A stretch of DNA of 64,000 nt from Basidiobolus meristosporus CBS 931.73 (GCA_002104905.1 MCFE01000161.1:1-64000), one strand, 5' to 3'. Positions 1 through 12,237 are shown, counted from the first letter of the stretch. Translations and numbers: made by a program. The notes: generated from the letters alone by a model not told the origin.

Positions 1-433
1 GTCTTATCCTTGCGATTGGGAATTCCCAGCTTCGGAATCGATGCGCCATTTGAACGTCTGGTTTGGCTGAGTAAATGTGAGGTAGACTATGCCAAGATAA
101 CAGATTGGCCCTAATGCTAATCAGTCTGATCATGCTTCATTTAGAATCTAAAAGCCCGGCATTTATTTTGGTCAAACAGCAAATTCGACTACATCTTGGG
201 TGAAACGAAAATCATTAAATGGATAGGGGGTCAAATGGTGAGCATAGGTTGAAGAAGGAAGATGACGAAAACGAGATAACTAGTTGAATCAGGTGAAAAC
301 GTTGGCGGCAATTGTGGATTCAGGCTATTTGGATTTTACAACAAAAACGAGATTCAAAATGGTAGATAATATGCTGCAATGCCTCCCAATAGCGAAATGA
401 TGAATGGAAAGTTCATGGTAGTCAGGAGAACCA
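1..433. other. Intergenic, no gene seen
   Basis: AT-rich sequence downstream (3' side) of the minus-strand membrane protein gene that ends at 434. I see no convincing coding region, RNA gene or repeat. It presumably holds that gene's 3' untranslated region and poly(A) signal. Confidence 0.5.
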
Positions 434-3261
434 TTATTTGATTCTGATCTGAGGATGTGTATCGCTCATCTCAAAGGCCCCACCATCTCTTAGCTCCTCC
501 CATCCTTTCTTCTTCGAGTTCTTCCTCGGCATTTTTTTAATGGCCAAATGGTTGTAGATGTGGCCAATGATCGAGAAGAGTATACCCAGGATACTACTCA
601 CCATGGAAAGGAATGGGAATAGGGTGAAGTACCCGTTCGAGGATTTGAAAAGCGACTGAATGATTAGATGGGGAAGATCGGAAAGCACTAGACCAGTTGC
701 TGTGCAGTAAAGAATTCTCTTGGATACATTCTCCGAGAATGGGGCGTTGAGGTCATTGAAACCAGCAAATCTGGATTGGAGAATATTGAGTAGTACCGGA
801 TTGATTGAGGCCAAAAGCGAGATCATTGCCGTGATCATTGTACGACGGGAGAACCACTCATGGAACGCGGGATTCTCCGTCACCTCCTTCACGATAATCA
901 TCGTAGAGCTGAGCATATAGAATGCAAACGGTAAAAGAAGGAAGATGATGGAAGGAATTCGTAAATACGGGACATCCGAGCTGTTGAAGATGACAAACAT
1001 CAAGTATGCGATGAAATTGAACAAGGAGACGGCTAACACAAACAAGATCATGTTGTTGCTTTCTGGGAAACGGCGGTGGCAAACGGTGTATAGGACGGCC
1101 AAGAGAACGATCACCACTCCACCTGCGATGAAGATATTACGATTGCTGGCAAACATATTTTCTACAATGATTAGATATTAATGATTAGCACTCTTCAGAA
1201 CCACCGCTAGACTCAAAATACAAATAAAACCTTCGATTTTAGCACCATACTGTGCATCAATATCTCTAGTGGTGCTGCCACTATTCAAGGGGCTGGTATC
1301 TTTCTTGGCAAGCATTTGGTTGAGGTATGTCACCAAGGAGCTGACAGGAATCTTTCCATTGGAAGTGTGGGCTTTCTTCAGAGTAACCTGGTAGATCTCG
1401 CCACCATGATCAGCTCTCAGGTATCTACAACTGATCCGATTTGCTTCCACCGGGAGGAGGTTGGACAAGTCAGTAGCCAAGTTTGTGCTGGTAGTGTCAT
1501 GATTTCTTGGTTGTGGGGATGGCTGGAGTCTAAGTTGCAACGTAACATCATCTTTGTCAGCAAACTGATTTGTTGCCATCGCAGTCCAGACATTCCAATT
1601 ATCTCCCTGAAGTCCCATCAACGGCTCATTTGATGAGCTCCGGAAGGTACCGCCATCTATGGTGATCTGGTATTGAGTGCCCGGGGTATTAAATGCGAAA
1701 GGGGACACTTTCACTGTTATTGACGAACCAAGCTGATTGGAACTGGGGATCACAGGAATGATCTCTCTTAAATATGGCTTAGACCCCTCAAGAGCGTAAA
1801 TAGTAATGTTGCCCACACCATAGCGATAATTCTCTTGATAAAAGTATATGGTAAGCGAATCGGTGTTGAGATTGACTGTGCTTCCAAGTTGCGGCAAAGT
1901 ATTGTTTATGGTCGGGTTGCCGTATCCCGAATCTAAGGGCAAGGGGTTAGTATCACCAGTAATTCGGAGAGGCGGATGACAAGCACAATACCTGGCAAGA
2001 ATTTGGTCACGTTTTGAGAAATAATCTGATAGCCAGAGTTGCTAAGCGGCCAAGCAGCAGGAACATTGGGGTCGGCGCGGAACAAGCTCAAAACAGTATT
2101 TGTTGAGGGAAGAACGGCCAAGGGGCCATAAGCGATATTCATCTGGTTCACATTCTGACTAACAAACTCCCGATTGTAGAGGCTCAAATAGGTGGACAGG
2201 CTTTGTGTTGCGGTCTGGGGTGGGGCCGCTACCACCACCATGCCGCCATATGGCAGAGGGAGTGGTATAGGCGTTACGAACGACTTGGTAACATCCACAG
2301 AGGTGGTCGCTCCAATTTGTGCAGGGTTGTCATATGTGGCACCAGTGAAGGAGAATTGGGTTATATACGTCGAATACGAACGAACTTGAGCAGTTCCGCT
2401 ACTCCAGTCATCATATATGCAGAAATGGCCATCTCCAGCTCTCAATGTGCCACACTTTGTTATACGAAGAAATCCAGTAGTATTGGACATTGCGACGATA
2501 AAGGCTTGAGTTATTGGTTGCCCAGGCTGGAGGTAGGCTGCACGGATTAGCTGGTTGTTATTGTTGTTACCAGTTCCTGCATTCCAGTTGATGATGAAGT
2601 TCCCATCCGCAGTAGAGGACACGGCGATACTTGGTTGATAGCTGTTATCTGTCGTTACGGCAAACACGTTGGAAGCTATTAACGTAGAGTTGCTTTCGAT
2701 ATTGCCGCTACTATCCAAAACGCTGTACATGGCGGACCCAGACTTACTCTGAGTATTTACTACGAAGTAAGCAATTAAAATCTTCGCCGGATCGCTTTCG
2801 CTGACTGCTGCCGAAAATTGAAGCACATCAAACAGTTTCTTCAACGGCCCTATAGGCGAGCCCGTCTTGCTGTAAATTTGGACGTTTAGCTGACTACTTT
2901 GTAAGGGGACATACAAGTGAGCGAAATTCTGCCCGGGTAAGCTCAGAAATATGGAATTCTCATCACTGAACAAGACCGGTAGATCAGTCAACTGGAAAAG
3001 CTGGTTTCTGTCCGCATCGTAGCCTATTGCTACATCGGGTTGAGTGTATGAGCGCATTAATTGATAATCCGCGGGAGTCTTGGGGTTGATACTTGCATAC
3101 GCTGAATAGTTAGTATACCGCGCGAGAGTCCAGATGGACCGGCCATCCTCGAAAGCAGCAGCATTTAACCGTGGTGCTATTGCAGCCTGTCCCACGATAT
3201 GTTGAATTAAAGGGAATATCAACAGGCATCGAGCTAGCACAAACCCGAATAGTTTGGCCAT
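434..3261 (-). CDS. Secreted-ectodomain protein with SbsA/Big_5-like Ig domain and six TM segments (receptor-like, unknown function)
   Basis: Three exons on the minus strand: 3261-1992, 1932-1231 and 1161-434, giving 899 aa. Intron 1 (59 nt) has a GTATTG donor, a TACTAAC branch point and ends in TAG. Intron 2 (69 nt) needs a weak GTTTTA donor; the better-looking GTATTT donor would create a stop, so this junction is less sure. An N-terminal signal peptide is followed by about 400 residues of beta-rich extracellular sequence with N-glycosylation sites, then an SbsA/Big_5-like Ig domain (P-x-L-G-S opening, about residues 430-540), then a region ending in a 'STTRDID' stretch that resembles a juxtamembrane SEA-like fold. 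Six hydrophobic helices occupy the last 240 residues, with a basic cytosolic tail. Domain names come from pattern reading. The plan resembles adhesion-type receptors, but no known receptor family was recognised. The start has a good ACCATGG context. Confidence 0.75.
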
Positions 3262-5939
3262 GGTTTTTGGTGGTAGAAGGGGAATTGAATGGGGCAGCCG
3301 AAGTCTTGATTATCAAAGTTGGATTGTTCACTGACGTTGACTATGTGCCAAGACTTCTCGAAAATGAAGAAAAATGGTCAGAGATGTTTAAGAGCAGATA
3401 GCTTTCCAGTCAATGAATAGCAATTCAACGATATCCTAGAGGGCCAAAGGAGAATGATGGGAACGGTCAGGGAAGGAGTGTGTGTGGAATAAAAGAAAGA
3501 GAGTGAACGGGATGAATGACAAGGTGCAAGAGGTAATATCTACGCTGAGTGCTGATGAAGAATTGTTTTGAATGGTTAGGGGATGTGGTACAAGCCTGGA
3601 TTAGGAAGATGCTTCGAAGGGGAGGGAATAATTAATATAAGTATTCATCATTTTAGAAAATCAATCTGGTGCATTTGGGTGTCCACTCAAAGACCAAATA
3701 CAAATTCAGTAACCTAAAGTGCTTTTCCAATGTAACATTACGAATTATGTGTACATCATGGCAATAATCTAATATTTAGAGTCCAAATCTAAGCATTTAA
3801 TTATTATCAAGTGGCACCTAGTCCCAGCCACCTAGCAACCTGTTTTTACCGACTTCTGCTGCTCTTCAGACATCCAATGGGGTGCATTGGGTGGTTTATT
3901 TTAAGAAACAAATTGGTCTACTTCCGTGGTAATTAGAGGTAACATAGGTGATCATATTCGAGGATGCTAAATAATTGATTGCATAGTGTGCAGATTACTC
4001 GAAGGATCCCAGGAGGGCTCAATCACATGGGGTCCATTAATTGACGCACTTAAAGACCCATTCTTAGATTAACCACGAAGCCCTCTACTCCACCGCAATA
4101 TCCCTAGGCTCAGCAGCGACGAAGATTACGTTTCTGTCATCAACAGCATTCATCAGTAGGCTGCGCTATTAGGCAATATGGTTAAAATGGGAATGAAACC
4201 ATATATAAAAAGCGCCATCATATAAATAGACTCACTTGATGAAGGGAACCTAATACCCACTCCTTCCAAATCAGGATGTTCGTTATATAATAAGGATCGA
4301 TGCTCCTGCCTTTTAATGATCAACTGGCACTGGCTAGGATTGGGACCCTGACAAATTTTACCCATTCCATTGTTGCCTCTGGTTTACTGCGCAGCAGAAT
4401 TTGCCATTCACTTAATCTTAAACATCAAGTTGCCGTGTGTGTATTAGATTTGCTCATTATACAAGAATGGTTTTCGAGTGCAGCTATATATAGGCCATCG
4501 TGTGCTACTAATAAGGATGCATGGTTTGATAGCTGCTTGTCACTTCCTAGCTCGTGAGTGCCAGCGAATCTAGCCCCAGCTTTGGCAGAAGTGACTGTCT
4601 TTAAAGTTATTGCTGGTGATTATCTTTTAGTTATCCGGGCATTGATAGGATGGGGTACTGATCAGCAATCAAGAAAGGATGAGCAGGCTATGACCTCAAC
4701 CAAGCTTGGGGCTCGTCAGCTGTGTGCCGTAAACCTGTCATCATTAGATTGAGAGTGGTTTGTTCTTTGAAATATGACAATGGATGCCTTTCTGAAGCTC
4801 AATGAGCAGTCCACTCGTTCTCTTCGGACCCAGTGGCTTCCATGTCAGGATACCCATATCGTTTGGCGAAGCAAGATTGTAGTCTTCGTGAAATATGTTG
4901 CTTTTTGTGGATTTCATGATTACGCTATACACCGTACAACCATAGCTAGCCCAGTGCAGATAGCCTATTCTAAATGCACTGTGAACGTATGCATAGCACT
5001 ACTATCAGTTGTAGCGATAGGCCTCAATCTTTTTCCAAAGCTGTTGAACAACCCAACTGTTACTGGGTTATTCTTTGACTAAAACCAATTCACTACAAAC
5101 TAGGTTAGTGAATTCCAAGTAAATGTATGATTAAATCTATTCTACGAAGTTTATGTAAAATCCAAATACCGTGATTAAGAATATATGATTAAGGCGTCAG
5201 GTGATGGGGCAACTAGAGGACAGCCTCCTAACCCACAATACCATGGCATTTGCAGGAATTGTTAGGTTAAACCAGATTTTCAGTTTAATCGCTGTGCCAT
5301 TACTTCAGCGGGCACATGAGGAATGAGACATAAGTCAGGAGGACTGCATTTAGGAAGAATGTGACCATTGCGATATTTAATGCCTCTATGATTTCAGACT
5401 ACTGGTCACAGGTTACCATCAAATGATCACTTACGCTCCTAAGTATCATGTATTTCGCTCAAGCCGATGTGCTCATGAATCAGGCGCAGGTGATGTTTAA
5501 TCGGACAGGATTCTACTACCACGATTCGCATTGGAAATGGCAACGAACTAGCCAAGTCCAGGATCTGTTATAATTAACCTGATTACCCAAACAGGGAATC
5601 TCTTTACTTGATTTGATGAATGGTATATTTCGGAGAATTCGTGAGGCGTGAATATTCCCACTCTCACCAATATCGTTCTGCAGGCCACATCCACATGGAA
5701 GAATACATTGGATTTCTGTGAGATGCTACTACTGATCCAATGGAAGCGATCAGAGCATTTTACACTGTGCAGTAGGCGTTCGGCCTATCTGAAGAGTACT
5801 ATTTCCAGGAAAAAAGAACGCTGGATGATTCGATACCAAAATGAGACTTTGTGCTCAAATAGCAAAAGTATATAAGAAGGGCAGGTATTATCAACGCCTC
5901 ATCCATCCTACCACTATTGCATTACGTCTCAGCAACAGA
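3262..5939. other. Intergenic, no supported gene
   Basis: The first ~350 bases are the promoter side of the minus-strand gene ending at 3261. The rest holds only short open frames in several phases with no domain, splice pattern or codon signal I could support. Nothing repeat-like was recognised. Confidence 0.45.
5869..5876 (+). promoter_or_regulatory. TATA box
   Basis: TATATAAG lies about 70 nt upstream of the ATG at 5940. This is the usual fungal spacing and is the main reason for preferring that start over the upstream in-frame ATG at 5841. Confidence 0.55.
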
Positions 5940-6203
5940 ATGTCAATCGCTCGAATCCTTCGCATCATTACTACCCAGAAGCAAATGGCTGCCCGTGCGC
6001 TTTCTACTGTCAGCAACGAGACGCAATTTAGTAGCCGTCGAATGGAGGAATTACTCAAGTCTGGCACTGCCAGAACCATGATACAGCAAGCGAAGTCCCA
6101 GGCGGCAAGGGCTCAAAGAAGCCATTCAATTCCACCTAAGCAAACCACCCCTCCTGTACTTAATAATACCCGCAAAGACAGCACCTACTCTCGTAGCCTC
6201 TAA
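5940..6203 (+). CDS. Small hypothetical protein, possibly mitochondrial
   Basis: Single open frame of 87 aa. The first ~25 residues (MSIARILRIITTQ...) are basic and free of acidic residues, compatible with an amphipathic mitochondrial targeting signal. The remainder is Ser/Thr/Gln-rich and basic, with no recognised domain. A TATA box sits 64-71 nt upstream, which argues for a real transcription unit, and AATAAA-like sequence follows the stop. The reading frame extends upstream to 5841, but that part overlaps the TATA box and is probably untranslated. No family recognised; a chance frame remains possible. Confidence 0.4.
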   Translation: MSIARILRIITTQKQMAARALSTVSNETQFSSRRMEELLKSGTARTMIQQAKSQAARAQRSHSIPPKQTTPPVLNNTRKDSTYSRSL

Positions 6204-6869
6204 TGTATTTAGCCCGATCCAAGCCTTACAATTTGATATATTATCCGAAGGGTAACCATGTAAATCTGTTGCGCCACGTCTCTAACGAATAATAAACCCT
6301 TTCTACAAATCATTATTATGACATTACACATACTGAGAACAGCTCCATTGTCTCATTCACAGTGGAACCAGAAATCCAGGTAAGCGTGGGATTCAATACC
6401 TACCGTTGGAGGTGTGCATCTGCGACATTCGCACAAGAGGTATTTTTTCATGAAGTTGGGTTTGTAATTAGAACTCGTGGGAATTCCGAATATATCAAGA
6501 TTTCACAAACCACCCCTGTTGAAGGCTCTTTTTGTTACGGCGGGGTTCCATTGATCTGACTACCACCCGGATACACCCGAAGGAATCCGTCCAAATGTTG
6601 ATTTGGCGTCGGAATATCGCCGAACATTTCGTCAAATCTTCTCCGATAGCCATTAAAGAGAATTTGGGTTGAAAAAATATGGCAGTGGCCTAGCTCTTTT
6701 GTGCCACCCAATCGTTAGTATAGCCAGTGGAGATATGGTTTTCATATATGGAATTTGGATAAATGTGATGGCAGTCCGTCATCTGGCGCTTCAAACTGGA
6801 ATAGGAAGACAGTATATTATTGAGCATTCTAGAATGATCAACCTTCAATTAGTGCAGTAAACTTTCACT
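6204..6869. other. Intergenic, no gene seen
   Basis: Presumed 3' flank of the small gene ending at 6203, then sequence with only short unsupported open frames. Confidence 0.45.
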
Positions 6870-7150
6870 GTTGTAACTGACCCTATGAGAAATCGTATAC
6901 TTGGAGTTCATCTGATGATCTGCTGGTATTCTCATGGTATTTTGCTGGCATTCAGCTGGTGTTTCTCCTTCAAATTTTTAGTTGCAATTCTTTGTGGAAG
7001 TAGTAGGTAGCTGACTACCAAATTTGGTATGCATGCTAGTTGGCCTAGTCTCCTGGAGGATACGTCTGCTTGTCTACCAAATAGCTAGAGCCTGAGATAT
7101 TGAGAGTTTTAAGTTTAGAGAAACTTGGAATTCTGCTGGCATTGAGTTAT
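6870..7150 (+). repeat. Dispersed repeat family 2, copy A
   Basis: About 280 bp that aligns by eye, in direct orientation, with 62140-62400. Shared landmarks in order are 'cattcagctggtgttt', 'ttctttgtggaagtagt', 'gcctagtctcct', 'tatgtctgct' or 'acgtctgct', and 'gagatattgagagtt'. Both copies begin and end near 'acttggaattc' or a close variant. A shorter relative lies at 38195-38270. No open frame spans it. It may be a solo LTR of another element family or a non-coding MITE/SINE-like repeat; the boundaries are approximate. Confidence 0.6.
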
Positions 7151-8154
7151 TTTTTTAGGGCGCTTATGGTTCATTGAGGATTTATGTTGAAGGCGGTTAT
7201 CCAGCTTGGGCAGTTGGTTTACTCTGCATTGAATGATTTCATAGTCTAAAAGATATGGTACAAAATAAAAGTCCACAGCAACTCTGAAAAAGTTGACTAA
7301 TTCCTCAGAAATATTAAATTTGAGAACGGGCAGAGGTCTTAAGCTATCTGGGGACCTCAGATTTTGGACACATAAAGCTTTTCAAATGTTCATAACAGTT
7401 GACCATCATTAAACCAATTCAACAGTGAGAAATATACCTACATTTCCAATATTCAGAATTATGGGGCACCAAAATATAAAAAGATAAATTTTCTAATGAG
7501 AAAAATACAAGCACTCCCCAATGCTGCAGTCACATTGATCAGGAAAGAGCATAATACTTATGGCTAGGACAACCTTTAAAGCAGAGTCAACTGTTTTCAT
7601 TTGATCATTAGCAGCTTAACTGATAGGTTCTAATGAAAAGATACTCCAAATAGCCACAAGTTGAATATTGTCAAGTCCCAATATGTAACACCTGTTAAGA
7701 ACGATATCATTTCCAATTGCACATGAATATATGTGCCAGCCATTTCTCGACATCAATATCAATATCAGCAGTGTCCATGTTATAAATAATGCTCTAAGCT
7801 TTATTAGAATTTAAAATGTGGAACCAAACAAGCAAATAATCTTAATAAATCGGTGTTTAGCAGAAAATTAATTTGTACGCAGTTAGGGTTAAATAATGTG
7901 AATCAGTTTACAAAACTAAAGATGACAGTGAACCAGCCTAAGTTACAGCTACTATTCACAATATGGACACTGACCATATACGTAGGTATCATTAGGCAAT
8001 ACAAAACGTTATTCGTTCACTCCTAACCACCTGTATCTCAAGTAACATAGGCGTGATAGAGTGATGACTACTTCGATAGGGCAAGATTTTGTCGCCAATT
8101 GCGAGCTGCCACAATAATGAAACGCTGGGTTGCGACCTACCAGATTCGAACTGT
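7151..8154. other. Intergenic, AT-rich, no gene seen
   Basis: AT-rich sequence between repeat copy A and the minus-strand gene ending at 8155. No coding, RNA or repeat feature could be supported. Confidence 0.45.
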
Positions 8155-8625
8155 TCATACAGTGAACGAAAGTGTCTCGACAGCGGGTAAATCCCTAAAT
8201 ATCTCATCCAACTCCTTGCTAGAAGTACGTAAAACTCCAACCTGCTGATCCTTCCCCGACTTGAAAATTCGAAAGCTCATTTTCTCCGCAAAGGGTACAA
8301 AATCAAAAAATTCTTCTGCCACTGTGTCTATTGCGCTACGGTTGATGGGGTGGCTACTCCTTAAGGGAAATTGGTAATTCCAACCGACCAAGTTTAGAAA
8401 ATCAAACCCTTCATGAGGCTTAGCTTTGTTCATTGGTTTAAAACGAATGTTATCTTGACGAACAATTAGCTTGTCACGCGATGAAGCAGGAAGCAAAAGA
8501 TAGTCATAAACATTTTGTAAGGTGATTAAAGGGACTGGGGGCTTTGTTGACAGCCTACACTTGGGCATTGACAAGGATCTAAGGGTCAGCACGCGGCTGG
8601 CAGAACTGTAGTACAAAGAGTTCAT
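8155..8625 (-). CDS. Hypothetical protein, F-x2-LP repeat family member A
   Basis: Single exon of 156 aa. The N terminus is basic, Ser-rich and lacks acidic residues over about 30 positions, so it could be a mitochondrial presequence. The second half has two copies of a pattern, roughly hydrophobic-x2-F-F-x-F-(V/L)-P-x4-(M/L)-S-F, at about residues 105-121 and 138-155, the last one ending at the stop codon. The plus-strand gene at 11671 shares the MNS start, the basic N terminus and this terminal motif, so the two look paralogous. A TATA box on this strand lies about 65 nt upstream. The motif superficially recalls F-box/leucine-rich spacing, but no known domain was recognised. Confidence 0.55.
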   Translation of the reverse strand: MNSLYYSSASRVLTLRSLSMPKCRLSTKPPVPLITLQNVYDYLLLPASSRDKLIVRQDNIRFKPMNKAKPHEGFDFLNLVGWNYQFPLRSSHPINRSAIDTVAEEFFDFVPFAEKMSFRIFKSGKDQQVGVLRTSSKELDEIFRDLPAVETLSFTV

Positions 8626-8686
8626 AGGGAAAAATCGATGAAGTTGGAGAGTTAAAGAATGAAGTTCACGAAGTACGAAGCTGCGT

Positions 8687-8693
8687 TTTTATA
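8687..8693 (-). promoter_or_regulatory. TATA box of the 8155-8625 gene
   Basis: TATAAAA on the minus strand, about 65 nt upstream of the ATG at 8625. It supports this open frame as a real transcription unit. Confidence 0.55.
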
Positions 8694-8699
8694 GTGGAG

Positions 8700-11670
8700 T
8701 TAAAGTTTATCCATTGTATGCATACATCTAGCCCAATGCGGCATTTAAATACAAGTAGCCTAAATGACCGATTTATTTAAGCGTCGCCTTCCAAATCTAT
8801 TATATGAATCTGGGAATTTGGAATACCACCAGTAACTTTCAACAACAGTTGTGAAATGGGTTCTAAAGCAAAATATACATCCGGCCAGATACTTGGATGT
8901 CGTGGTGAATTTATGGTATTCCTTACTGAGATGTGTGTCAATGGTGGTATCACGAGAGAGTGACTCACTACGGAGCGGAAATGGCGGCTATGATTACTCC
9001 TATTGTCATGAGATTGAACCAGATAACACACATGTGACTATCCATATCGATAAGTCCTCTGTTGTTTCGCCTTAAGACGCGCTTGTAAGACTATGCTAGA
9101 AGATACGGGGTGAATAATAATGCAGAGCATACGGCTGATTCCTGTTCTAAATTCCTTGGACCATAATGGTGCTTGGACATATGAATTTTCAAAGATTGCT
9201 TCATTCTGCATTTGTTTAGCATACAACACTACTGATGTTCTTACGCTGGAAACGTTCCCCATGAGTAGAACACTGGCTAGGAACCCATGTGACACTCTTT
9301 TTGCACAAAGCAGGAGATTTGACGAAGATGCGTGGCTTCGGGAGCTATTTTTCCTATTATCCCCTATGATGTGAAGTTATGCAGACCTAGGTTACCAAAA
9401 AAAATGATTCGGTACACAGAAAGGCATCTCCTTGCTTGTGGAAATACCGCTCAACAGTGGCAATATTGTTGGGAGTGGCTTGCAACCCAAGGTCCTGGAT
9501 GGATGACACAGGTAAAGGAGATACCCACATTGTGAGGGTGCAAATGAGATACAATTCCCAACATAACATAGCGGTTCGCACACATCGTCACACCCATATG
9601 CACCTTAGGCTAGACTAGCCTGCATTACTATCACAAAATGATTGAACTCATACATTGCAGGATCCTTAAAACAATGTGCTCGAGTTTTTTGGCCATACGG
9701 TTCTTGGTACTCATGTACGCATGAGGTAAGGAATTTACTGTCATATGAATATACATTCTACACCATGTTTGTCTCAGCAGCACATTTGAAGATAATGATT
9801 CTACTATTCTGGATATACTCCACTGGGGAGTCAAGATAAAGCTTATTATTCTACATGTATGTATTCTATATATCTTCCGGTGCCAATATCCTGCCATTGG
9901 AGCTATCGTTTGAAGTGGTTTCTCACACTTGACCTGGGTCAGAATCTAGATTCCCATTATGTGCACGTGGCTGAAAGATCCCTGTGTTGAATTGAGCGGG
10001 CTGAGCATGATGATTAACCCTTGAGGTTCCTAAAATGGTGCATCTTGAACGAAAACTCATCACATGGAGGCGATAGATAAACCAATGGATAAAAGGTTAA
10101 GCATGCTGACCTAGATTCGGTGGTTTCTGCTGGTGGTTCACTTATCGCTGATCATCAGAGAATAATCAGTGGGGATTAGCAGTGCCATATGACTTTATCG
10201 GATAAAAAGCACCATGTGGATCGGCAGTATGGATGTGTGTTGAGAAATCTGTAGTAGCTACAGACTGGTCTGCCCATTCAGAAACCAAATCCTTGAATTT
10301 TTGGGCTTGGAATTGGTTGAATTTGGCTGTTACCATGAGCGCAGAGGCATATGGCCGGGTCAAATCGGCGGCCATACAACAGTAACGATGGTACAGGTCT
10401 CACATGACTATGAACTATTGAAGAAATCTGGGAATGATCAATGCCCCATGATGTATAATATCACTCGTCGTTTTCATGGAAATAGCTTGTTTTTGGTGTG
10501 GTAGGTGCGTCAAGTGCAGTTTTCATTAACAATGATAAGTATGATGAATAACCTATCGCTATTGAACTGCTTAATGTGTATCAAGTAGTACTTTCTTTAG
10601 TCATAGATTATTTTACAATGATATTGATAGTAATATTTCATCCTAACAGACATGTGATTGAATTTCGATTATGATTAGGTTTGAGCGAGGCACAAATCAT
10701 TGGACACTCGTTAGTGGAACTTTTCTTTCTGAGTAACCATATGATTCGGGTGAGGATGATTACCATTTGGGTTTCCAAGGTATGCTGATATTAAACGATG
10801 GGTTGTTGGTAAGAAAGGAAAAGGCGAGACCATGTCTTGCCTAGAAACCGTAGTTCGAGAGCTCCATACTCCGCCTATGATTACCTGATAAGCCGTTCAG
10901 CGGGCCTATTGTCAACAACAGAGGCAGGTGATTGGCACCTAGCAGGAGGGTTCTGTGTTCCGTTTGTCTTCGACTCGAGTCGGGACAATCATCAAGCAAA
11001 TATGTTCTTTACCAGGATTGAGGCGTACCGTTCGCGTCATTATCACTACTACTACTGTCGCTATAATGGAGTCATCCTTAGAGTTGGAAATACGGATGGC
11101 TAGTCACCAATGAAGACTAGTATTGAAGCGCACCTATTCCTCCTGAGTTTTAAGTTATATGCCACCCATATCTCTTAGCGGTACAGTCATCTCATCCATC
11201 ATATCTACACTGTAGCAAAACATGGGGCTGCCCCTTTATGATGGCGATTTCACCCGATGTATATTTTTAAGGGATCATCGTGGAACAGTTGAATTAGGAG
11301 CTCAATATAAATCAGACAATCTAGCGCCTCATTTCTAGGGAGCTGGGATACAATACATAGTACGATCATATTATCGCCCACATTTAGTGACCAATATCCT
11401 TATGAGCCATACGATGGAATTCAAGCAAAACAGGTGTTATCGGGATGAGTCGAGATGATGAATCCAAACAATCTCCGAAAGTCGAACTCATTCCTATGCA
11501 GCCTCTTGAAATATTTCAATAGAAGGTTACATATTGATGTAACTCACCTTTTTCCCAGTCCGGTTAAAATTGATTTCTTATCATTATCATTTCATCAGAT
11601 CAATGAGATGCTACGCGCATATATTTAGTTCCCTCTTGAATGAGCATCTGGCCCAAACCGAAATCTTCTA
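8700..11670. other. Intergenic, no supported gene
   Basis: Nearly 3 kb between the two F-x2-LP family genes. Several short open frames exist, such as 10837-11103 and one at 10166-10375 on the minus strand, but none has recognisable domains or splice partners. Confidence 0.4.
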
Positions 11671-12237
11671 ATGAACTCCTTCAGACTAATATTACAAAGC
11701 AGTAAATTGAAGAGGCCTTGGCATATCTCTTCACGTAATTACCCTACGACTGCAAGTAACCACCATGCTGAGCTTCCCCTATACATGATGGTCTCTCCAT
11801 ATGCACCAATTCCCTACTCGTCCACATTACCGAGCTATGATCAATCCAAACAAGCAAAGCTGCCAACTGCACAGGTTAGCACCACTAATGTGGAGGGAAT
11901 ATTTGAGGCATTAGAAGGATTTGAATGCATCACTTTCAAGACGACAACAACCTCAGTTAAACCAGAGTTCCCCACCACATCTAAACATCCCAGCCAATCC
12001 AATTCGACAATGCTAGACTTCTATCGGTTTTTGCCCAACATCGTTGATTTGAAGTTCCAAAGATCATCCACATTCGCATCCACTAGCCCTGACCAAGATC
12101 AGAGCCTTGATTGCCACTACGATTATGAGAGTGTGAAGTTTGCTTCGAAAGACTTCTCGAAGGAGTCTTGCTTTTCTGAGCTGGACAGACTATTCATGTT
12201 ACTCCCATCGGCCCATTCTCTAAGCTTTCGAAAATGA
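11671..12237 (+). CDS. Hypothetical protein, F-x2-LP repeat family member B
   Basis: Single exon of 188 aa with a basic, Ser/Asn-rich N terminus. It carries three spaced copies of a short pattern: 'IFEALEGFECITF' (about 76-88), 'FYRFLPNIVDLKF' (about 116-128) and 'LFMLLPSAHSLSF' (about 174-186), the last finishing two residues before the stop. The final copy matches the final copy of the 8155-8625 gene (ELD-x2-F-x2-LP-x4-LSF) and both proteins begin MNS, so a common origin is likely, with divergent middles rich in Ser/Thr. The two genes lie 3 kb apart in divergent orientation. Function unknown; a solenoid or protein-binding role would be a guess. Confidence 0.55.
   Translation: MNSFRLILQSSKLKRPWHISSRNYPTTASNHHAELPLYMMVSPYAPIPYSSTLPSYDQSKQAKLPTAQVSTTNVEGIFEALEGFECITFKTTTTSVKPEFPTTSKHPSQSNSTMLDFYRFLPNIVDLKFQRSSTFASTSPDQDQSLDCHYDYESVKFASKDFSKESCFSELDRLFMLLPSAHSLSFRK

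Noticed and set aside
1316-1633. Plus-strand frame of 105 codons
   Set aside because: Lies entirely antisense to exon 2 of the receptor-like gene, whose frame is supported by splicing and domain content.
10166-10375. Minus-strand 69-codon frame with a stretch loosely like the C-terminal part of GDSL-type esterases
   Set aside because: No catalytic block (GDSL, GxND) is found in any frame nearby, and the similarity is too short to call even a relic.
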